Below, in pieces: positions 33,110 through 43,717 of a stretch of 64,000 nt of DNA. Under the pieces are notes generated by a model. The model was not told the DNA's origin and did not search any database. It saw only the letters and a list, made by a program, of their open reading frames with translations. How positions within the stretch are numbered: position 1 is the first letter of the stretch; each line of letters starts with the position of its first letter. This stretch comes from Bacteroidales bacterium (GTDB taxonomy: Bacteria > Bacteroidota > Bacteroidia > Bacteroidales > P3): NCBI GenBank assembly GCA_017647785.1, contig JAGCJW010000042.1, forward strand, positions 62,001-126,000, written 5' to 3'. The position numbers and the translations under genes are program-made.

Positions 33110-35149
33110 TTACTTGCTCATGATTTTGCTTATTTCGTCAAGTATTGGTTGTGTGCTTATGTTTGCACCAACGGCTTGTTGCATCCATAGTTGAGGAGTT
33201 AGGCGTCCGATTGTATAGATGCGTTTGATTTCATTTGCAAAATCTTGTTTGTTTGTGAATTTTGCAAAGTGGCTTTCAAGTTGATATTCTATTATGTGGC
33301 CTAATGGGTAGTTTGGCAAGTACATTGGAGAATTTACCATGTGAGAATAGATTGCTAAAAGTGGAGAATCTTTTGTTCCAAGCACAGGATAGTAGTATTT
33401 GTTCCAAGTTTCTTTTGCTATCTTTAAGGTTGCATCTCTTAAATCTTCTGCTGTTGCTTCTGGATTGTCGTATAGCCATTGCCAAACTTCCATATCTACA
33501 AGTGCAACACCCATTATTTCGTATAGTCCCCAGAAAATATCAAGTGTTGTGTTGTCATTTCTTTCTGATTTAAAGCCCAAAAGGTCTAAGTCTCTTTTTT
33601 GGAAAATGAAAGCAAGGGCTTCTGTAAATCCTGTATTAGGAACTCCGTTTAAGGTGTAGTAATCTATTTTGTAAAGGTCAAGAACTTGTTCTACATTATG
33701 ACCAAATTCGTGTACAGCAATGTTATATCCTTTGTAGTCCATTCCTTCTCCGCTTATTCTTGTACGAAGTCTTGCAGGTTCCCATCTGCCTTGTGCGCCC
33801 CAAGCGTGTCCTGAGCCTCTTGCTCCTTCTACAACTATTCTATCTGAAAGATAGTTTGCGTCTTCTTTGTCAAATCCTAAGGCTTGTAACATTCTTGGCA
33901 TATCTTTTGCAAATGCTTCTGCGTTTGGATACATTGCTTGTGTTTTTGCAGTAAGCATATCTTCTGAAAGTGTAGAACGGCTCTTGAATCCATCGTACCA
34001 AATATCGTAAGGACGAAGTTCTCTTCCTAAACGGCTCTTTATAAGTTCTCCAACTTGTTTTACTTGTTCAGAAGAAACAAGATTGATGAACAAGTCTTTT
34101 AGTTGTGCAACAGACATTTCCATTCCTCCGTCAAAGTTACGTTGAATGCCTGTTGGAAGTGAAGGAGTGTAAGGGTCAATCTTCTTTTCTACTTTGTAAG
34201 CATCTAAGATGTGTTGATAACGTCTTGCTCCTTCGCTTGCAAGAGTTACTTCTTTTCCGTCTTTGAATGTTTTATTTGTATAAGGATTCCAATCATATTC
34301 TGCATTGTTTATTACCTCTTGCGGAATAGTTTGATCAACTATTCTTTCCATAACCTTGTATATGATTTCTTGCTTTTCGTGAGCGTTAGGTATGTTTGCG
34401 TAGTTTGATTTTATTTCATCGCGTAAGTTCCAGTGAGAAAGCAATACCATATCCTCAGGGAATAGTTTTTCTCCTTTTTCGCTTAAAAGGTGTCCCATCA
34501 TAATATTGTATTCAGCAATGTAGTTTTCGCTGTTTCCATTTGCAACACCCTTTTCTGCAGTAAGCTCAGCAGGAACTCTATTTGTAAAGATATCGCCAAG
34601 TCTTGCGTATGCCCACTCTAATCTATTCCATTTTTTTCCTAACTCATTCTTTTCTTCCAAAGTGTAATTAGGGAAGTTTATTATTGTTATGAAAGCAAAT
34701 TTGTTTTCAAAAAGGTCATCAGATAAGTGAGAAAATGGAGTGTAAGAGCCCATAAGGTAATCTACCTCTATTGGGTCTGGTCCTGCAAGGTGCAAAGGCT
34801 TTTGCAAATCTACTGATAATTGATTAGAAGTACCGTTAAGACTTTCCATAATGTAGCAAATGCGGTTGAAAAGTTGCTCTTTTTCAGCAGCATTCTTTGC
34901 AATGTTTTTTACAACAAAAGAAGTGAATTCTTCTTGTGTGCCATCTTCCATTTTCCATAAAGAAGCAGCTTGTTTAACTCCTCTTTCTGCTAATGCTAAA
35001 TCGCATTCAGGAGCGACTTTCTTTATTTCTTCCATTGTCTTCTTTACTGTGTCTTCTGAAATGAAAGCTTTTGTTTCATTTGTTGCAGACTTACAACCAA
35101 CTAATACAACAAAAAGTGAGAGTAATAAGGCTTTTAATAAATGTTTCAT
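33110..35149 (-). CDS. Zinc metallopeptidase lipoprotein (gluzincin type)
   Basis: A 679-residue lipoprotein (lipobox LVGC) predicted to act as a zinc peptidase outside the inner membrane. The metal site reads VHEFGHNVE, His480-Glu481-xx-His484, with a third ligand probably Glu510 in NTGFTEALAF, 26 residues downstream, the gluzincin spacing. The N-terminal 450 residues are mostly helical, as in M2, M3 and related peptidases, but I do not recognise an exact family. It is the last of a three-gene unit with two outer-membrane barrel genes (26-bp gap), so it may act on or with them. Confidence 0.72.
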   Translation of the reverse strand: MKHLLKALLLSLFVVLVGCKSATNETKAFISEDTVKKTMEEIKKVAPECDLALAERGVKQAASLWKMEDGTQEEFTSFVVKNIAKNAAEKEQLFNRICYIMESLNGTSNQLSVDLQKPLHLAGPDPIEVDYLMGSYTPFSHLSDDLFENKFAFITIINFPNYTLEEKNELGKKWNRLEWAYARLGDIFTNRVPAELTAEKGVANGNSENYIAEYNIMMGHLLSEKGEKLFPEDMVLLSHWNLRDEIKSNYANIPNAHEKQEIIYKVMERIVDQTIPQEVINNAEYDWNPYTNKTFKDGKEVTLASEGARRYQHILDAYKVEKKIDPYTPSLPTGIQRNFDGGMEMSVAQLKDLFINLVSSEQVKQVGELIKSRLGRELRPYDIWYDGFKSRSTLSEDMLTAKTQAMYPNAEAFAKDMPRMLQALGFDKEDANYLSDRIVVEGARGSGHAWGAQGRWEPARLRTRISGEGMDYKGYNIAVHEFGHNVEQVLDLYKIDYYTLNGVPNTGFTEALAFIFQKRDLDLLGFKSERNDNTTLDIFWGLYEIMGVALVDMEVWQWLYDNPEATAEDLRDATLKIAKETWNKYYYPVLGTKDSPLLAIYSHMVNSPMYLPNYPLGHIIEYQLESHFAKFTNKQDFANEIKRIYTIGRLTPQLWMQQAVGANISTQPILDEISKIMSK

Positions 35150-35175
35150 TCTTATAAATTATGTTTTGTTTTAAT

Positions 35176-35778
35176 TTAAAGTTTTACTTCCCAACCTAAA
35201 TTGATAAAGCCTTTACTTCCCCAACCTAATTCCATAAAGAAACCATTGTCCTTATTGGTTGAAAGACATAAAGGATAGAAATTTATCATAGGAGTTGCTG
35301 AAATGCCTACATAAGTTGAAGAATAAGCAGGATTGTCTATTACAATATAAGTAGAGAAACCTAATCCAAAAAGTCCATACATTGAAAAATTATTGTGTTT
35401 AAAGTAATTGGCTTTTAAATTCGCCATTAAGCTAGGATATATTAAGTGATAATTACTTCTATTGTCATCATCATAATACTTATACTCCGCAGCAGAGTAT
35501 CCAAGTGTTAATTGTGCTCCTATGCTTATGTAAGGATTACATGCGTATGACATTTCAATGTTTGGAGTTATTAAAGAAAAGAATGTAGAGTTAATACTAT
35601 ATGCTCCATCTATGTTGGCACTAAGTCCAGTTGCATAAAGAGAACTAAGATCCTGAATACTAAAAAGGCCTAATCCTACTCTTGCGTCCCAACGATTATT
35701 ATCTTCTTGGGCTTGAATTGACTTAATGTTTGCAGAAAACAATGCTGCAATAACTAAAATTGTTGCTATTCTTTTCAT
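35176..35778 (-). CDS. Outer-membrane beta-barrel protein (copy 2 of a tandem pair)
   Basis: A 200-residue exported protein with signal peptide MKRIATILVIAALFSANI and cleavage after IQAQ. Alternating strands such as NIEMSYACNPYISIGAQLTLGYS and SMYGLFGLGFSTYIVI, ending in a final aromatic/hydrophobic strand GSKGFINLGWEVKL, describe a small eight-strand-type barrel. About two-thirds of positions match the upstream neighbour, with identical start (MKRIATILVIAALFSAN). Function is unknown; the pair could be porin-like or adhesion-like. Gap to the next gene 26 bp. Confidence 0.75.
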   Translation of the reverse strand: MKRIATILVIAALFSANIKSIQAQEDNNRWDARVGLGLFSIQDLSSLYATGLSANIDGAYSINSTFFSLITPNIEMSYACNPYISIGAQLTLGYSAAEYKYYDDDNRSNYHLIYPSLMANLKANYFKHNNFSMYGLFGLGFSTYIVIDNPAYSSTYVGISATPMINFYPLCLSTNKDNGFFMELGWGSKGFINLGWEVKL

Positions 35779-35805
35779 AATACAAATGTTTTTTATTGTT
35801 TTAGT

Positions 35806-36408
35806 TTATAATTTCATTTCCCAACCTAAGTTTAACCAACCTTTACTTCCGTAGCCTACTTCCATATAAAATCCGTTGTCTTTATTGGTTGAAAAGCATA
35901 AAGGATAGAAGTTAAACATAGGAATTGCTGTAAAATTCATTTCTTTTGAGTAATAAGGAGAATTGTCAATCCAAATAAAGGTTGATGCCCCTAATCCAAA
36001 GAGTCCATACATTGAAAAACTTCCGCTTTTTAAGTAATTGACTTTTAAATTCGCCATTAAGGTAGGATAAATCATACTATTTCTACCTCTTGCTCCGTCA
36101 TCAATGTATTCGTATTTTGCTGTGGCGTAGCCAAGTGTTAGTTGACCGCCTACACTTATGTATTTGTTGCATTCATACGACATTTCAAAACTTGGAGTGA
36201 TTAAAGGAAGAAATCTAAAATCTACATTAGTTGCTCTATCAATATCTTCACCAAGACCAATTGTTAATAAAGGAATAAAATCTTGAAGACCAAAAAAGCC
36301 AACCCCTAAACGAGCGTCCCAACGGTTAGTGTCTTCTTGGGCTTGAATTGGCTTTAAGTTTGCAGAAAACAATGCTGCAATAACTAAAATTGTTGCTATT
36401 CTTTTCAT
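35806..36408 (-). CDS. Outer-membrane beta-barrel protein (copy 1 of a tandem pair)
   Basis: A 200-residue paralogue of the downstream gene, same length and signal peptide. Shared blocks are FSANLKPIQAQEDTNRWDAR, YISVGGQLTLGYATAKYEY, GSFSMYGLFGLGASTF and CFSTNKDNGFYMEVGYGSKG. The differences are concentrated in segments expected to be surface loops (residues about 45-65 and 100-120), as expected after duplication and divergence. It is the first gene of the unit, with a -7 element 35 bp upstream. No family name assigned. Confidence 0.75.
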   Translation of the reverse strand: MKRIATILVIAALFSANLKPIQAQEDTNRWDARLGVGFFGLQDFIPLLTIGLGEDIDRATNVDFRFLPLITPSFEMSYECNKYISVGGQLTLGYATAKYEYIDDGARGRNSMIYPTLMANLKVNYLKSGSFSMYGLFGLGASTFIWIDNSPYYSKEMNFTAIPMFNFYPLCFSTNKDNGFYMEVGYGSKGWLNLGWEMKL

Positions 36409-36442
36409 AATACGAAACGTTTCTGTTTATAAAAGTTTTTTG

Positions 36443-36450
36443 CAAATATA
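36443..36450 (-). promoter_or_regulatory. -7 element of the outer-membrane protein operon
   Basis: Minus-strand TATATTTG followed by C. CAAA at 36467-36470 could be the -33 box at a short 16-bp spacing. Confidence 0.55.
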
Positions 36451-36462
36451 CAAAAAAATAAT

Positions 36463-36537
36463 AAATCAAAGGACTATTAAAATAATTCTTTGATTTAAGA
36501 AAATAAAACAAAGAAAGAAAAAATTATTTCTTTGTTT
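36463..36537 (-). terminator. Hairpins after sprA
   Basis: AAACAAAGAAA (36506-36516) pairs with TTTCTTTGTTT (36527-36537), starting at the base after the sprA stop on the minus strand. A second hairpin pairs AAATCAAAG (36463-36471) with CTTTGATTT (36488-36496). Both belong to the dispersed CAAAGA repeat family. Confidence 0.7.
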
Positions 36538-39500
36538 CTATAAACTGATTCTTAGAGAAAATCCTCCTTGAGTTGTAGAGTTTGGATATGCGTTTGAAAC
36601 GAATGGTGTGTTCATTGTCATTTCAAAATAGGCTTTTAATACTAAACGTTCGGTTAAAGAATATTCTCCCGAAAGGTTTAGAGATAACACTTGCGCTCCT
36701 GATGATACAAGATTTACGTTTTGGTCTATTTTTCGAAGGACTGTTTTGTTGATGTTCAAAGCAAAGTCTGCTTTTACCAAGACATCGCTCTTTAAGTGTT
36801 TAGAACTTCCTCCACCCATTCTAATATTTAATTCAACGTCTTTGAATCTATAACCTCCTCCTACAACGTAGGACATTCTATTGACTTCTGTTAATTGTAG
36901 GTTAGAGAATGATAATGATAAGTTGCGTTCACGTCTTATTTCAAAACTTGTTTGGAAGCTGTTTTTTAAGTTTATATCCATTTTTAACAATGGAGAGAAT
37001 TGTTCGTTTATTGTTACTTGGTCAATTACATCTCTTGCTATGAAATTATTACTTAATTCATTTCTTACCCATTCTGTACCATAATCATAATTAGGGTCTG
37101 AGATAGGAACTCTATTATCAGATGTAAATGCTCCTACGGTGTAATCGCAAGCATAGTTTGAAGAAAGAGTAATGGAATTTGCCCATTTCTTAACCCATTC
37201 GTTTTTATTCAATCCTGTGTAACTGATTTTCCAGTTAGGCATAGGAATTGCAATGAAAGGAGATAGGCTTTGAGTGTTTGCATCTCTTCCTGCGTATGCT
37301 GCAAGAAAGGCAGGTATTAAAACTTGTTGGCTTGTTGCTCCATAGCCATCAGGATATAGATTTCCGTTTATTGTGTCTTGTATTAGGTTGCCTGAATACC
37401 CTGGGTTTGCCGCTGCATTGCTTGCTGCTAATCGACGTGCTATAATATCTCTATTGTCAAGGAATTGATTGAATATTTGACTTATGTTGTCTTCATCACT
37501 TCCGATGAAATTGGTTGGAAGCGCAAAGAAAGAAATGCTATATCGACCTGTGCTTAAAGGTGAAAGTGGTCCTTCTACTTCTTCTGATAGAGAGTTGTAT
37601 TTATAGTATGCTGAATAGACTTCACTCTTGTTGCGTTTGAAACTGATGTCTATATTAAATTCTCTTATAGGTTCAATTTTGATTTGTGCATTTATGTTCT
37701 CTGTCATCTTTTGATTCAAGGCAGCGTTTAGCATAGTGTCTTTACTTAACCAACCATTCCTAATAGAGTTTTCCATTATGGATAAATCTTGTGAGCCAAA
37801 GACAAAAGCAAATCCAGGAGCAAATTTATCCTTTGGTGTAGTGCCTAACCATTTTGCAACAGGCATAAATCCAGGAATAGTTGTTCCTTCAGTAAGACTA
37901 TAATTGATAGAGGCAGATTTGATTGAAGTGACAAATCTTACTCCGAAATAAAGAGCTTCTTGTAAGAATTTTTGTGTGCTTGATAGTGAGTCTTCAACTG
38001 GTTTTTCTTCAACCTTTTTAGTATCAGGTTCTTTTCTGCGCCCTAAACCTTGTTCAGGTCTTTTTGGCCCATTAGTTTTACCTTGTTTTTGGTAAGCTTT
38101 CTTAACTATTGGCACTTTGTTGTAGAGTGTCATCAAGTTTAGGTTTGCTGTTCCTGATACTCTACGAGAGTTTTCTATGTTGTTTCCTAATGAACGAGTA
38201 GCTTGAGAAGAGGATATGAATTTATATGTTCCATTGTAAGAACCATTAATACGTACCCAATCAAAAATAGGTATTTTGTTTATAGGAATGTTTACATTTA
38301 ATTTATAATTTTGAGTAAATTGTTGAGCTCTGCCTAACTCTAAAATAGAATTCCAAACAGAGTCTTTCTTTTCTCCTGTGTCTATACGTCCTCTTGGTTC
38401 TTCTATTAGAGAGTTTACTGTTGCATCATACTCAAATTTTATGTTTGATGTAATATCATACTTTAATGTATATGCTCTATTAACATAGAATTGTTTGAAG
38501 AAATAAGGCTCCATTAAAATTAAACCTTGGCTTTTTGCTCTTAATAATGTTTCTTCAAAATCTCTTACTACTTCAGCTCTAAATGAGAATGATTTAGGAG
38601 AGTAATGAAGAGTTAAGTCCCTTATTATTGCAAATGATTTTGGTTTGAAAATTTTCATTTTTGAAAATGGTTTCCATCCCTTTGATTTAACATCATATTG
38701 ATAAGCAAGGGTTCCTCTATGTTGTTCTTTGGAGTTGTATTCTATATCTACATCTCTCATAAATGTAGATGCGTAAGAGTATGAGGCATTCCAGTTTTCT
38801 ATGTCGTAGAAATGACGTTCAAGAGCTCTGTCTCCTAAACGGTCTTTTCTTATATTCATTAAATTGAAGTTTGTTCTGCTGACATAGTCTTGTACCATGT
38901 GACGAATAGAGTCTTTTTCTCTTTCTGTGCGATAGCTTAAAAGGTCGTTCTCTAATTTAACGTCAGGGTCTAATGGATTATATCTTGGGTTGCCTACTGA
39001 TTGTGAATAGTCAAAGTGAACTGGTAAACGAACTCCCCATTCTTCAGGGAAGAATTTACCTACTTCTATATTCGTTGCAACGTCAAGAGTTGTTGTTGCA
39101 TCTTGTGATATTTCCGAAATAGATTGTTCTAATGAAGCAAAACCTGCAGAACGATGCGAGGCAGAGAAAGAAACATCTCCTAAGTCTGCTAAATTAGTTC
39201 TTGCAAATCCTGTTGCAGCCCAACCACCTGTGCGATTAAAATCGGTAAGTCGTAATTCGTTTAACCAAATTTCTGCCGATTTTGGAAGCATGTCGTCATC
39301 GTCATTTAGATTTTGCTTCTTAGGATTACGAACTCCTATCATCAAAACTTTTACTCCCGCAATATTAGGCATTCCTACAACAGTCATTTTTCTTCCATTT
39401 ACAATTTCTTGATATGGCATTGTGGAAGATACTGTGAGGTCGTTGGATCTTATTCTTGCATTACGATTTTCTTTTACTTTAACAAGTTGCTCTAAATCTA

Positions 39501-42500
39501 TATCTACTTCATTTTCTGCCGGCCAAATTAATTCTTCATTATTAGAACCAGTGTACCAAGGTGTAAAAGTAAGTGGTACTTCATATTCATAATAATTATT
39601 TGTAAAGTCTGTTCCTAAACGTATGAATAGCGATAGATCTCCTGTGCTATATTGATCAAATTCGTTTAATTGTTCTGCGTGTACAAACATTCTTAAGTGT
39701 TTGTATTGTCGCATATCCAATTCCATTGACTTATATATAGCTCTCGCATCTCCATCAGAAAGATTACCTATCTTTATGCTTTGCGATTGCTCGTTCATAT
39801 CTGTCATAGAAGTTGTGCTGTAAATTTTCTCTCTTTCTATTCCTGGAGGTAAAGCGTATGGAATAGGTAGTCTTTTACCATTTTCTTCTATATTTACAGA
39901 TGCAACAGTGAACGTTGTATTTTCACTTTGAGTTCCACTTGGATATAAACCCGGTGATAATAGATTGTCTGTGTATTTTCTCCATTCCCCACTAACAAGT
40001 TCAAATGTAGCAAATCTTAATATTATTGGCTCATCAAAGTCTTTAAGGAATAATCTTATGAATTTTATTGATTGAAAACCATCTATTACTCCTATTTTAC
40101 GATGAGGCTCTCTTATCGGAATTTTAAATTGATACCATTTACAATCTGTTTTTTCTCCATTTTGTAAATCAATATTTTTAGCTTCTTGAATGTCTGTAAT
40201 GAAGTTTTTGCCTATTACCATATCTTCTGGTTTTAGGTTTATTATGTACTCATAATAGTTTTCAGCTTCTGAAAGTGTATTGTCTTGATTAATGTCTTCT
40301 ACGTTTGGAAGAGAAGTTGCTTGTGAGGAATATCCTGAATTATCAGATGCTACTGAAGAGTTGCCTTCTGTATTATTGTATTTTTTATAACGGTCTGTTA
40401 TTTTAACATCGTTTTGGTCGTAAGTTTGGTTACGGAAATACATAAAATCGTCAGCAGAAGGGTCTGCAACTACTTTATTATAAGCTTGTGGCTCTAATTG
40501 ATTTTGGACTTTTTGAAGGAAGGTCTGATGAAAAACAGCTTCATCCGAAGATGACAATCCGTCATATCCTACGTCTTGATGCTGACGTGCATCAGAATCA
40601 TTACTAAATGCGTTTACAATAGCTTGTAATCTAGGAACTCTTCCCCAGATTGTAGTATCAACATCTACTACTTCTGCAGTTGTTGGCAAACCATTTTCAA
40701 ATGATTTTCTGCCATCTCTCAATATATCTTCAGAAACTTCTCCTAAATTGAAATATAATTTTCCACCACTATGATATGGATTTTCAATAAAAGGATCCAT
40801 TAACCAGAATTCTATGTATTCTATGTTGGTAGCTTCAAAGTCGGTTGCCTCTAATTTTCTCATTATACCACCCCAACGTGTTTCTGGATTGCGTAAAGTT
40901 CCATCTGCATTCAATCCTGCAGAGTAATTTGATAGAGTATCGTAATTATAAGGACCTCTTTCTGAAGGATAGTATGCTATATTAAAATCTCTTAATAATG
41001 TTACTTGTCCATCAGGTATTTGTTTGTTAGGACGTACTTCCGTTTCTCTAATAGGACGTGCATAAGGAACCGATCTATCATCTTTAGTTATATTAGATGG
41101 CGCAGAAGTACCATAAAAATTATCATCTATTGAATACCATGCTATCTTGGCTCTATTAAAACCATATGTTAATCCTAAATTTTTTGCTGTCTCTGGGAAC
41201 AATGGAGCAGATGTATTATAGTCTTGAGGAGTTGAAGCTAAAAACCATGAACCTATCATTTTTAAATCATAAGAACGTTTTGCAGCTTCAAAGTCATCAA
41301 TATATGCTGTTCCTGTGTTTCCAATTACATTTGGATTTCCTGGAATAAAGTGTGCAAATTCTGCTGTTAAGTTCAGAATAGATGGAGATTTTGTTTGATA
41401 AAAAGGTAATAGGTCAATAAGTTTTGTTATGAATGGAATTTCTTTCTTGTATGTTAAATCCATTCCCCATATAGTGTTACTGATTGGTTCTTCTTGGTAA
41501 TTTACTTTTTGTGTTAGCGGACTCTCTCTTAAATTCATCATAGTTGCTCCAATCAAAAAGTCTTTGTTTACTTCGTAATTTGCTCTTACTCCTGTCATGT
41601 ATTTAGTAACAGGACTGAAGGTTGAATTTGATTCCGTTGAAACAGTGATTGGAGTTCCTGAATTCAAATATCCTTGATTTATAATTCTAACACGTCCCAT
41701 TGCATAGTCAACAGTGTAATCTGTACCTTCGGTTAAAACAATTCCTCCAGCCATTACCTTGACAGAACCTTGAGGAATATTCATCGCATTTAGTGATATT
41801 TCCGAGCCTGAAGAAGATTTGTAACGCCCTTCCAAATAGAACTTGTTTTTGTCTGGGTATTGTTGCGCTTGAGAGCGTGTTAAAGTATATAAGGAATCAA
41901 AACAATATTTGTCGGCAAGTTCATCGTCTTGAAGTTTTTCTCTTAAATCTTTACCGAATGGTTCAACTGTTGGGAAATAAATAAGCCCTTTATTTTTCTC
42001 CACAGTACCTCCTGCAGATGAAGCATTGTCAATAAAGTCAAATACTCCGTCTGGAAACATGTTTTGTTGATTATCCATTCTGTCCAATCCAAACACTTGT
42101 ATCAAAGGTACACCATTTTGAGTTCCTTCTCTAAAGTAACCTGTTTGAACTCCGTCTTCATTTGCTTGATAAAGGATATTTAATCTGAAATCCTCTTGTG
42201 AAATTTGATAAGCGTTTAATTTATAAACGTTTTTCATCATTAATTTCCACATAGGATTATGAACGTTTAAAGAAGAACTCTTTAATAATTTTACAACAAG
42301 AGTATTTGGATCGGCAATACCTTCATCAGAAAATTCCCCCACTTGATACAAAGTGGTGTCTCCAACTATTTGATAACGGAAAGCAACAGCTAATACTTGA
42401 TCGGCTGCTAAAGATTGATTTAAAGATATAAAACCTAATTTTGGATTAAAAGTAAATTCTGATGGAGATAATTTTCTTGCACTTTCAATCTTTTCATAGT

Positions 42501-43707
42501 TTTGCCCAGATACAAATCCCATTGTTTGAAGATAAGGACTTACAGAATTAATATCTCTTATGGCGTTTACATCTACAATTTCCAATAATCTATTAGAAAT
42601 AACTTGGTCAGGTAAAAGACTTACTCCAGGCACTTCAATCAAAGGATTTTGTCCGTAAGGTCTTGATTCCCCTAAATCTGCAAAAGCAACAAGGTTTCTG
42701 TTATTTGTTACAGCAGACCCAATGTTTGTTCTCCACACTTCTATCTTCGTGATTATAATATTAGAGTTTATTATAGGAAGGGTACTCATTGCTGTATTGT
42801 AGTTGTCGTAGAAATATTGTGCAAGGAAGAAGTGTCTGTTTTCATCGTACTCATCAGCCTTGAAATTAAATTCTTGCATTTGAGCACCACCTTGAATAGT
42901 AACTGTGCTTGATTCAGATTCTTGTTGAGAAATAATAGCATCTAAAGTAAGATTTCCAAACTTTAATCTAGATTTTATGCCCCAAAGAGATTGAGTTCCC
43001 TGTATTAATGTAAGAGGCAAAGGAAAAGAAACATTTCCTGCCTCCATTAATTGAATTATATCATCTTCCTTACCTTCAAATTTCAATTTTAATTCGTTTT
43101 CAAAGTCAAAAGTAGCTTCTGAATTAAAGTTTAAGTTAAAGTTTATTGCATTTCCGATTTGTACCATTGCATTGATTTGCATATTCATGTCAAATTCAAA
43201 ACGAGTGGTACTACGATCATCTTCGCTCAAAGCAAGATTTTCGTTGCGGTTATTAACTAACCCCATTTTTAACTCAATATTTCCACTTGGTCTAATGTCG
43301 ATTGTTTGTCCGCCAAAAATAGTCTCAAACAATTCACTATTGACTTTAAGTTGAGGAATTAAGTTTCCGAGCATACCATTGTCGGAAGAAGAAGATATTT
43401 TTGCAGTAGCAGAACGACTTTTCCAATAATTACTTATCATTTGATCCATATCATACTTTTGATATTCAGCAAACGATAAAGGAATTCTCTCAATAATTAA
43501 GTCGCCTACTTTCTTTAATAAGACATATTCGTTATTGATAGGATCGTATTCAACTACGGTTTTAATGTTATTAGGATTGTCTAAAAATAAAGGACTATCT
43601 GAATTTTCATCAATATTATATTTTAAATCATCTGTTTGAGCGAACAATCCACCGCAACAAACAAAAAGAAACAATAAAATAAATATATTATTGATAAATA
43701 ACTTCAT
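36538..43707 (-). CDS. sprA: T9SS outer-membrane translocon SprA (Sov)
   Basis: SprA is the very large outer-membrane barrel through which T9SS cargo leaves the cell; it is required for gliding in flavobacteria and gingipain secretion (as Sov) in Porphyromonas. The 2389-residue protein has a signal peptide (ending LFAQ), the family N-terminal block IPLSFAEYQKYDMDQMI, the hallmark VIGNTGTAYIDDFEAAK, many long amphipathic strands, a Lys/Pro-rich segment around residues 1880-1915 and a C-terminal aromatic strand GGFSLRISL. The length matches known SprA proteins (about 2400). It starts 10 bp after ruvA on the minus strand, a gene order conserved in Bacteroidota. Confidence 0.95.
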   Translation of the reverse strand: MKLFINNIFILLFLFVCCGGLFAQTDDLKYNIDENSDSPLFLDNPNNIKTVVEYDPINNEYVLLKKVGDLIIERIPLSFAEYQKYDMDQMISNYWKSRSATAKISSSSDNGMLGNLIPQLKVNSELFETIFGGQTIDIRPSGNIELKMGLVNNRNENLALSEDDRSTTRFEFDMNMQINAMVQIGNAINFNLNFNSEATFDFENELKLKFEGKEDDIIQLMEAGNVSFPLPLTLIQGTQSLWGIKSRLKFGNLTLDAIISQQESESSTVTIQGGAQMQEFNFKADEYDENRHFFLAQYFYDNYNTAMSTLPIINSNIIITKIEVWRTNIGSAVTNNRNLVAFADLGESRPYGQNPLIEVPGVSLLPDQVISNRLLEIVDVNAIRDINSVSPYLQTMGFVSGQNYEKIESARKLSPSEFTFNPKLGFISLNQSLAADQVLAVAFRYQIVGDTTLYQVGEFSDEGIADPNTLVVKLLKSSSLNVHNPMWKLMMKNVYKLNAYQISQEDFRLNILYQANEDGVQTGYFREGTQNGVPLIQVFGLDRMDNQQNMFPDGVFDFIDNASSAGGTVEKNKGLIYFPTVEPFGKDLREKLQDDELADKYCFDSLYTLTRSQAQQYPDKNKFYLEGRYKSSSGSEISLNAMNIPQGSVKVMAGGIVLTEGTDYTVDYAMGRVRIINQGYLNSGTPITVSTESNSTFSPVTKYMTGVRANYEVNKDFLIGATMMNLRESPLTQKVNYQEEPISNTIWGMDLTYKKEIPFITKLIDLLPFYQTKSPSILNLTAEFAHFIPGNPNVIGNTGTAYIDDFEAAKRSYDLKMIGSWFLASTPQDYNTSAPLFPETAKNLGLTYGFNRAKIAWYSIDDNFYGTSAPSNITKDDRSVPYARPIRETEVRPNKQIPDGQVTLLRDFNIAYYPSERGPYNYDTLSNYSAGLNADGTLRNPETRWGGIMRKLEATDFEATNIEYIEFWLMDPFIENPYHSGGKLYFNLGEVSEDILRDGRKSFENGLPTTAEVVDVDTTIWGRVPRLQAIVNAFSNDSDARQHQDVGYDGLSSSDEAVFHQTFLQKVQNQLEPQAYNKVVADPSADDFMYFRNQTYDQNDVKITDRYKKYNNTEGNSSVASDNSGYSSQATSLPNVEDINQDNTLSEAENYYEYIINLKPEDMVIGKNFITDIQEAKNIDLQNGEKTDCKWYQFKIPIREPHRKIGVIDGFQSIKFIRLFLKDFDEPIILRFATFELVSGEWRKYTDNLLSPGLYPSGTQSENTTFTVASVNIEENGKRLPIPYALPPGIEREKIYSTTSMTDMNEQSQSIKIGNLSDGDARAIYKSMELDMRQYKHLRMFVHAEQLNEFDQYSTGDLSLFIRLGTDFTNNYYEYEVPLTFTPWYTGSNNEELIWPAENEVDIDLEQLVKVKENRNARIRSNDLTVSSTMPYQEIVNGRKMTVVGMPNIAGVKVLMIGVRNPKKQNLNDDDDMLPKSAEIWLNELRLTDFNRTGGWAATGFARTNLADLGDVSFSASHRSAGFASLEQSISEISQDATTTLDVATNIEVGKFFPEEWGVRLPVHFDYSQSVGNPRYNPLDPDVKLENDLLSYRTEREKDSIRHMVQDYVSRTNFNLMNIRKDRLGDRALERHFYDIENWNASYSYASTFMRDVDIEYNSKEQHRGTLAYQYDVKSKGWKPFSKMKIFKPKSFAIIRDLTLHYSPKSFSFRAEVVRDFEETLLRAKSQGLILMEPYFFKQFYVNRAYTLKYDITSNIKFEYDATVNSLIEEPRGRIDTGEKKDSVWNSILELGRAQQFTQNYKLNVNIPINKIPIFDWVRINGSYNGTYKFISSSQATRSLGNNIENSRRVSGTANLNLMTLYNKVPIVKKAYQKQGKTNGPKRPEQGLGRRKEPDTKKVEEKPVEDSLSSTQKFLQEALYFGVRFVTSIKSASINYSLTEGTTIPGFMPVAKWLGTTPKDKFAPGFAFVFGSQDLSIMENSIRNGWLSKDTMLNAALNQKMTENINAQIKIEPIREFNIDISFKRNKSEVYSAYYKYNSLSEEVEGPLSPLSTGRYSISFFALPTNFIGSDEDNISQIFNQFLDNRDIIARRLAASNAAANPGYSGNLIQDTINGNLYPDGYGATSQQVLIPAFLAAYAGRDANTQSLSPFIAIPMPNWKISYTGLNKNEWVKKWANSITLSSNYACDYTVGAFTSDNRVPISDPNYDYGTEWVRNELSNNFIARDVIDQVTINEQFSPLLKMDINLKNSFQTSFEIRRERNLSLSFSNLQLTEVNRMSYVVGGGYRFKDVELNIRMGGGSSKHLKSDVLVKADFALNINKTVLRKIDQNVNLVSSGAQVLSLNLSGEYSLTERLVLKAYFEMTMNTPFVSNAYPNSTTQGGFSLRISL

Positions 43708-43717
43708 TAAATAAAAA

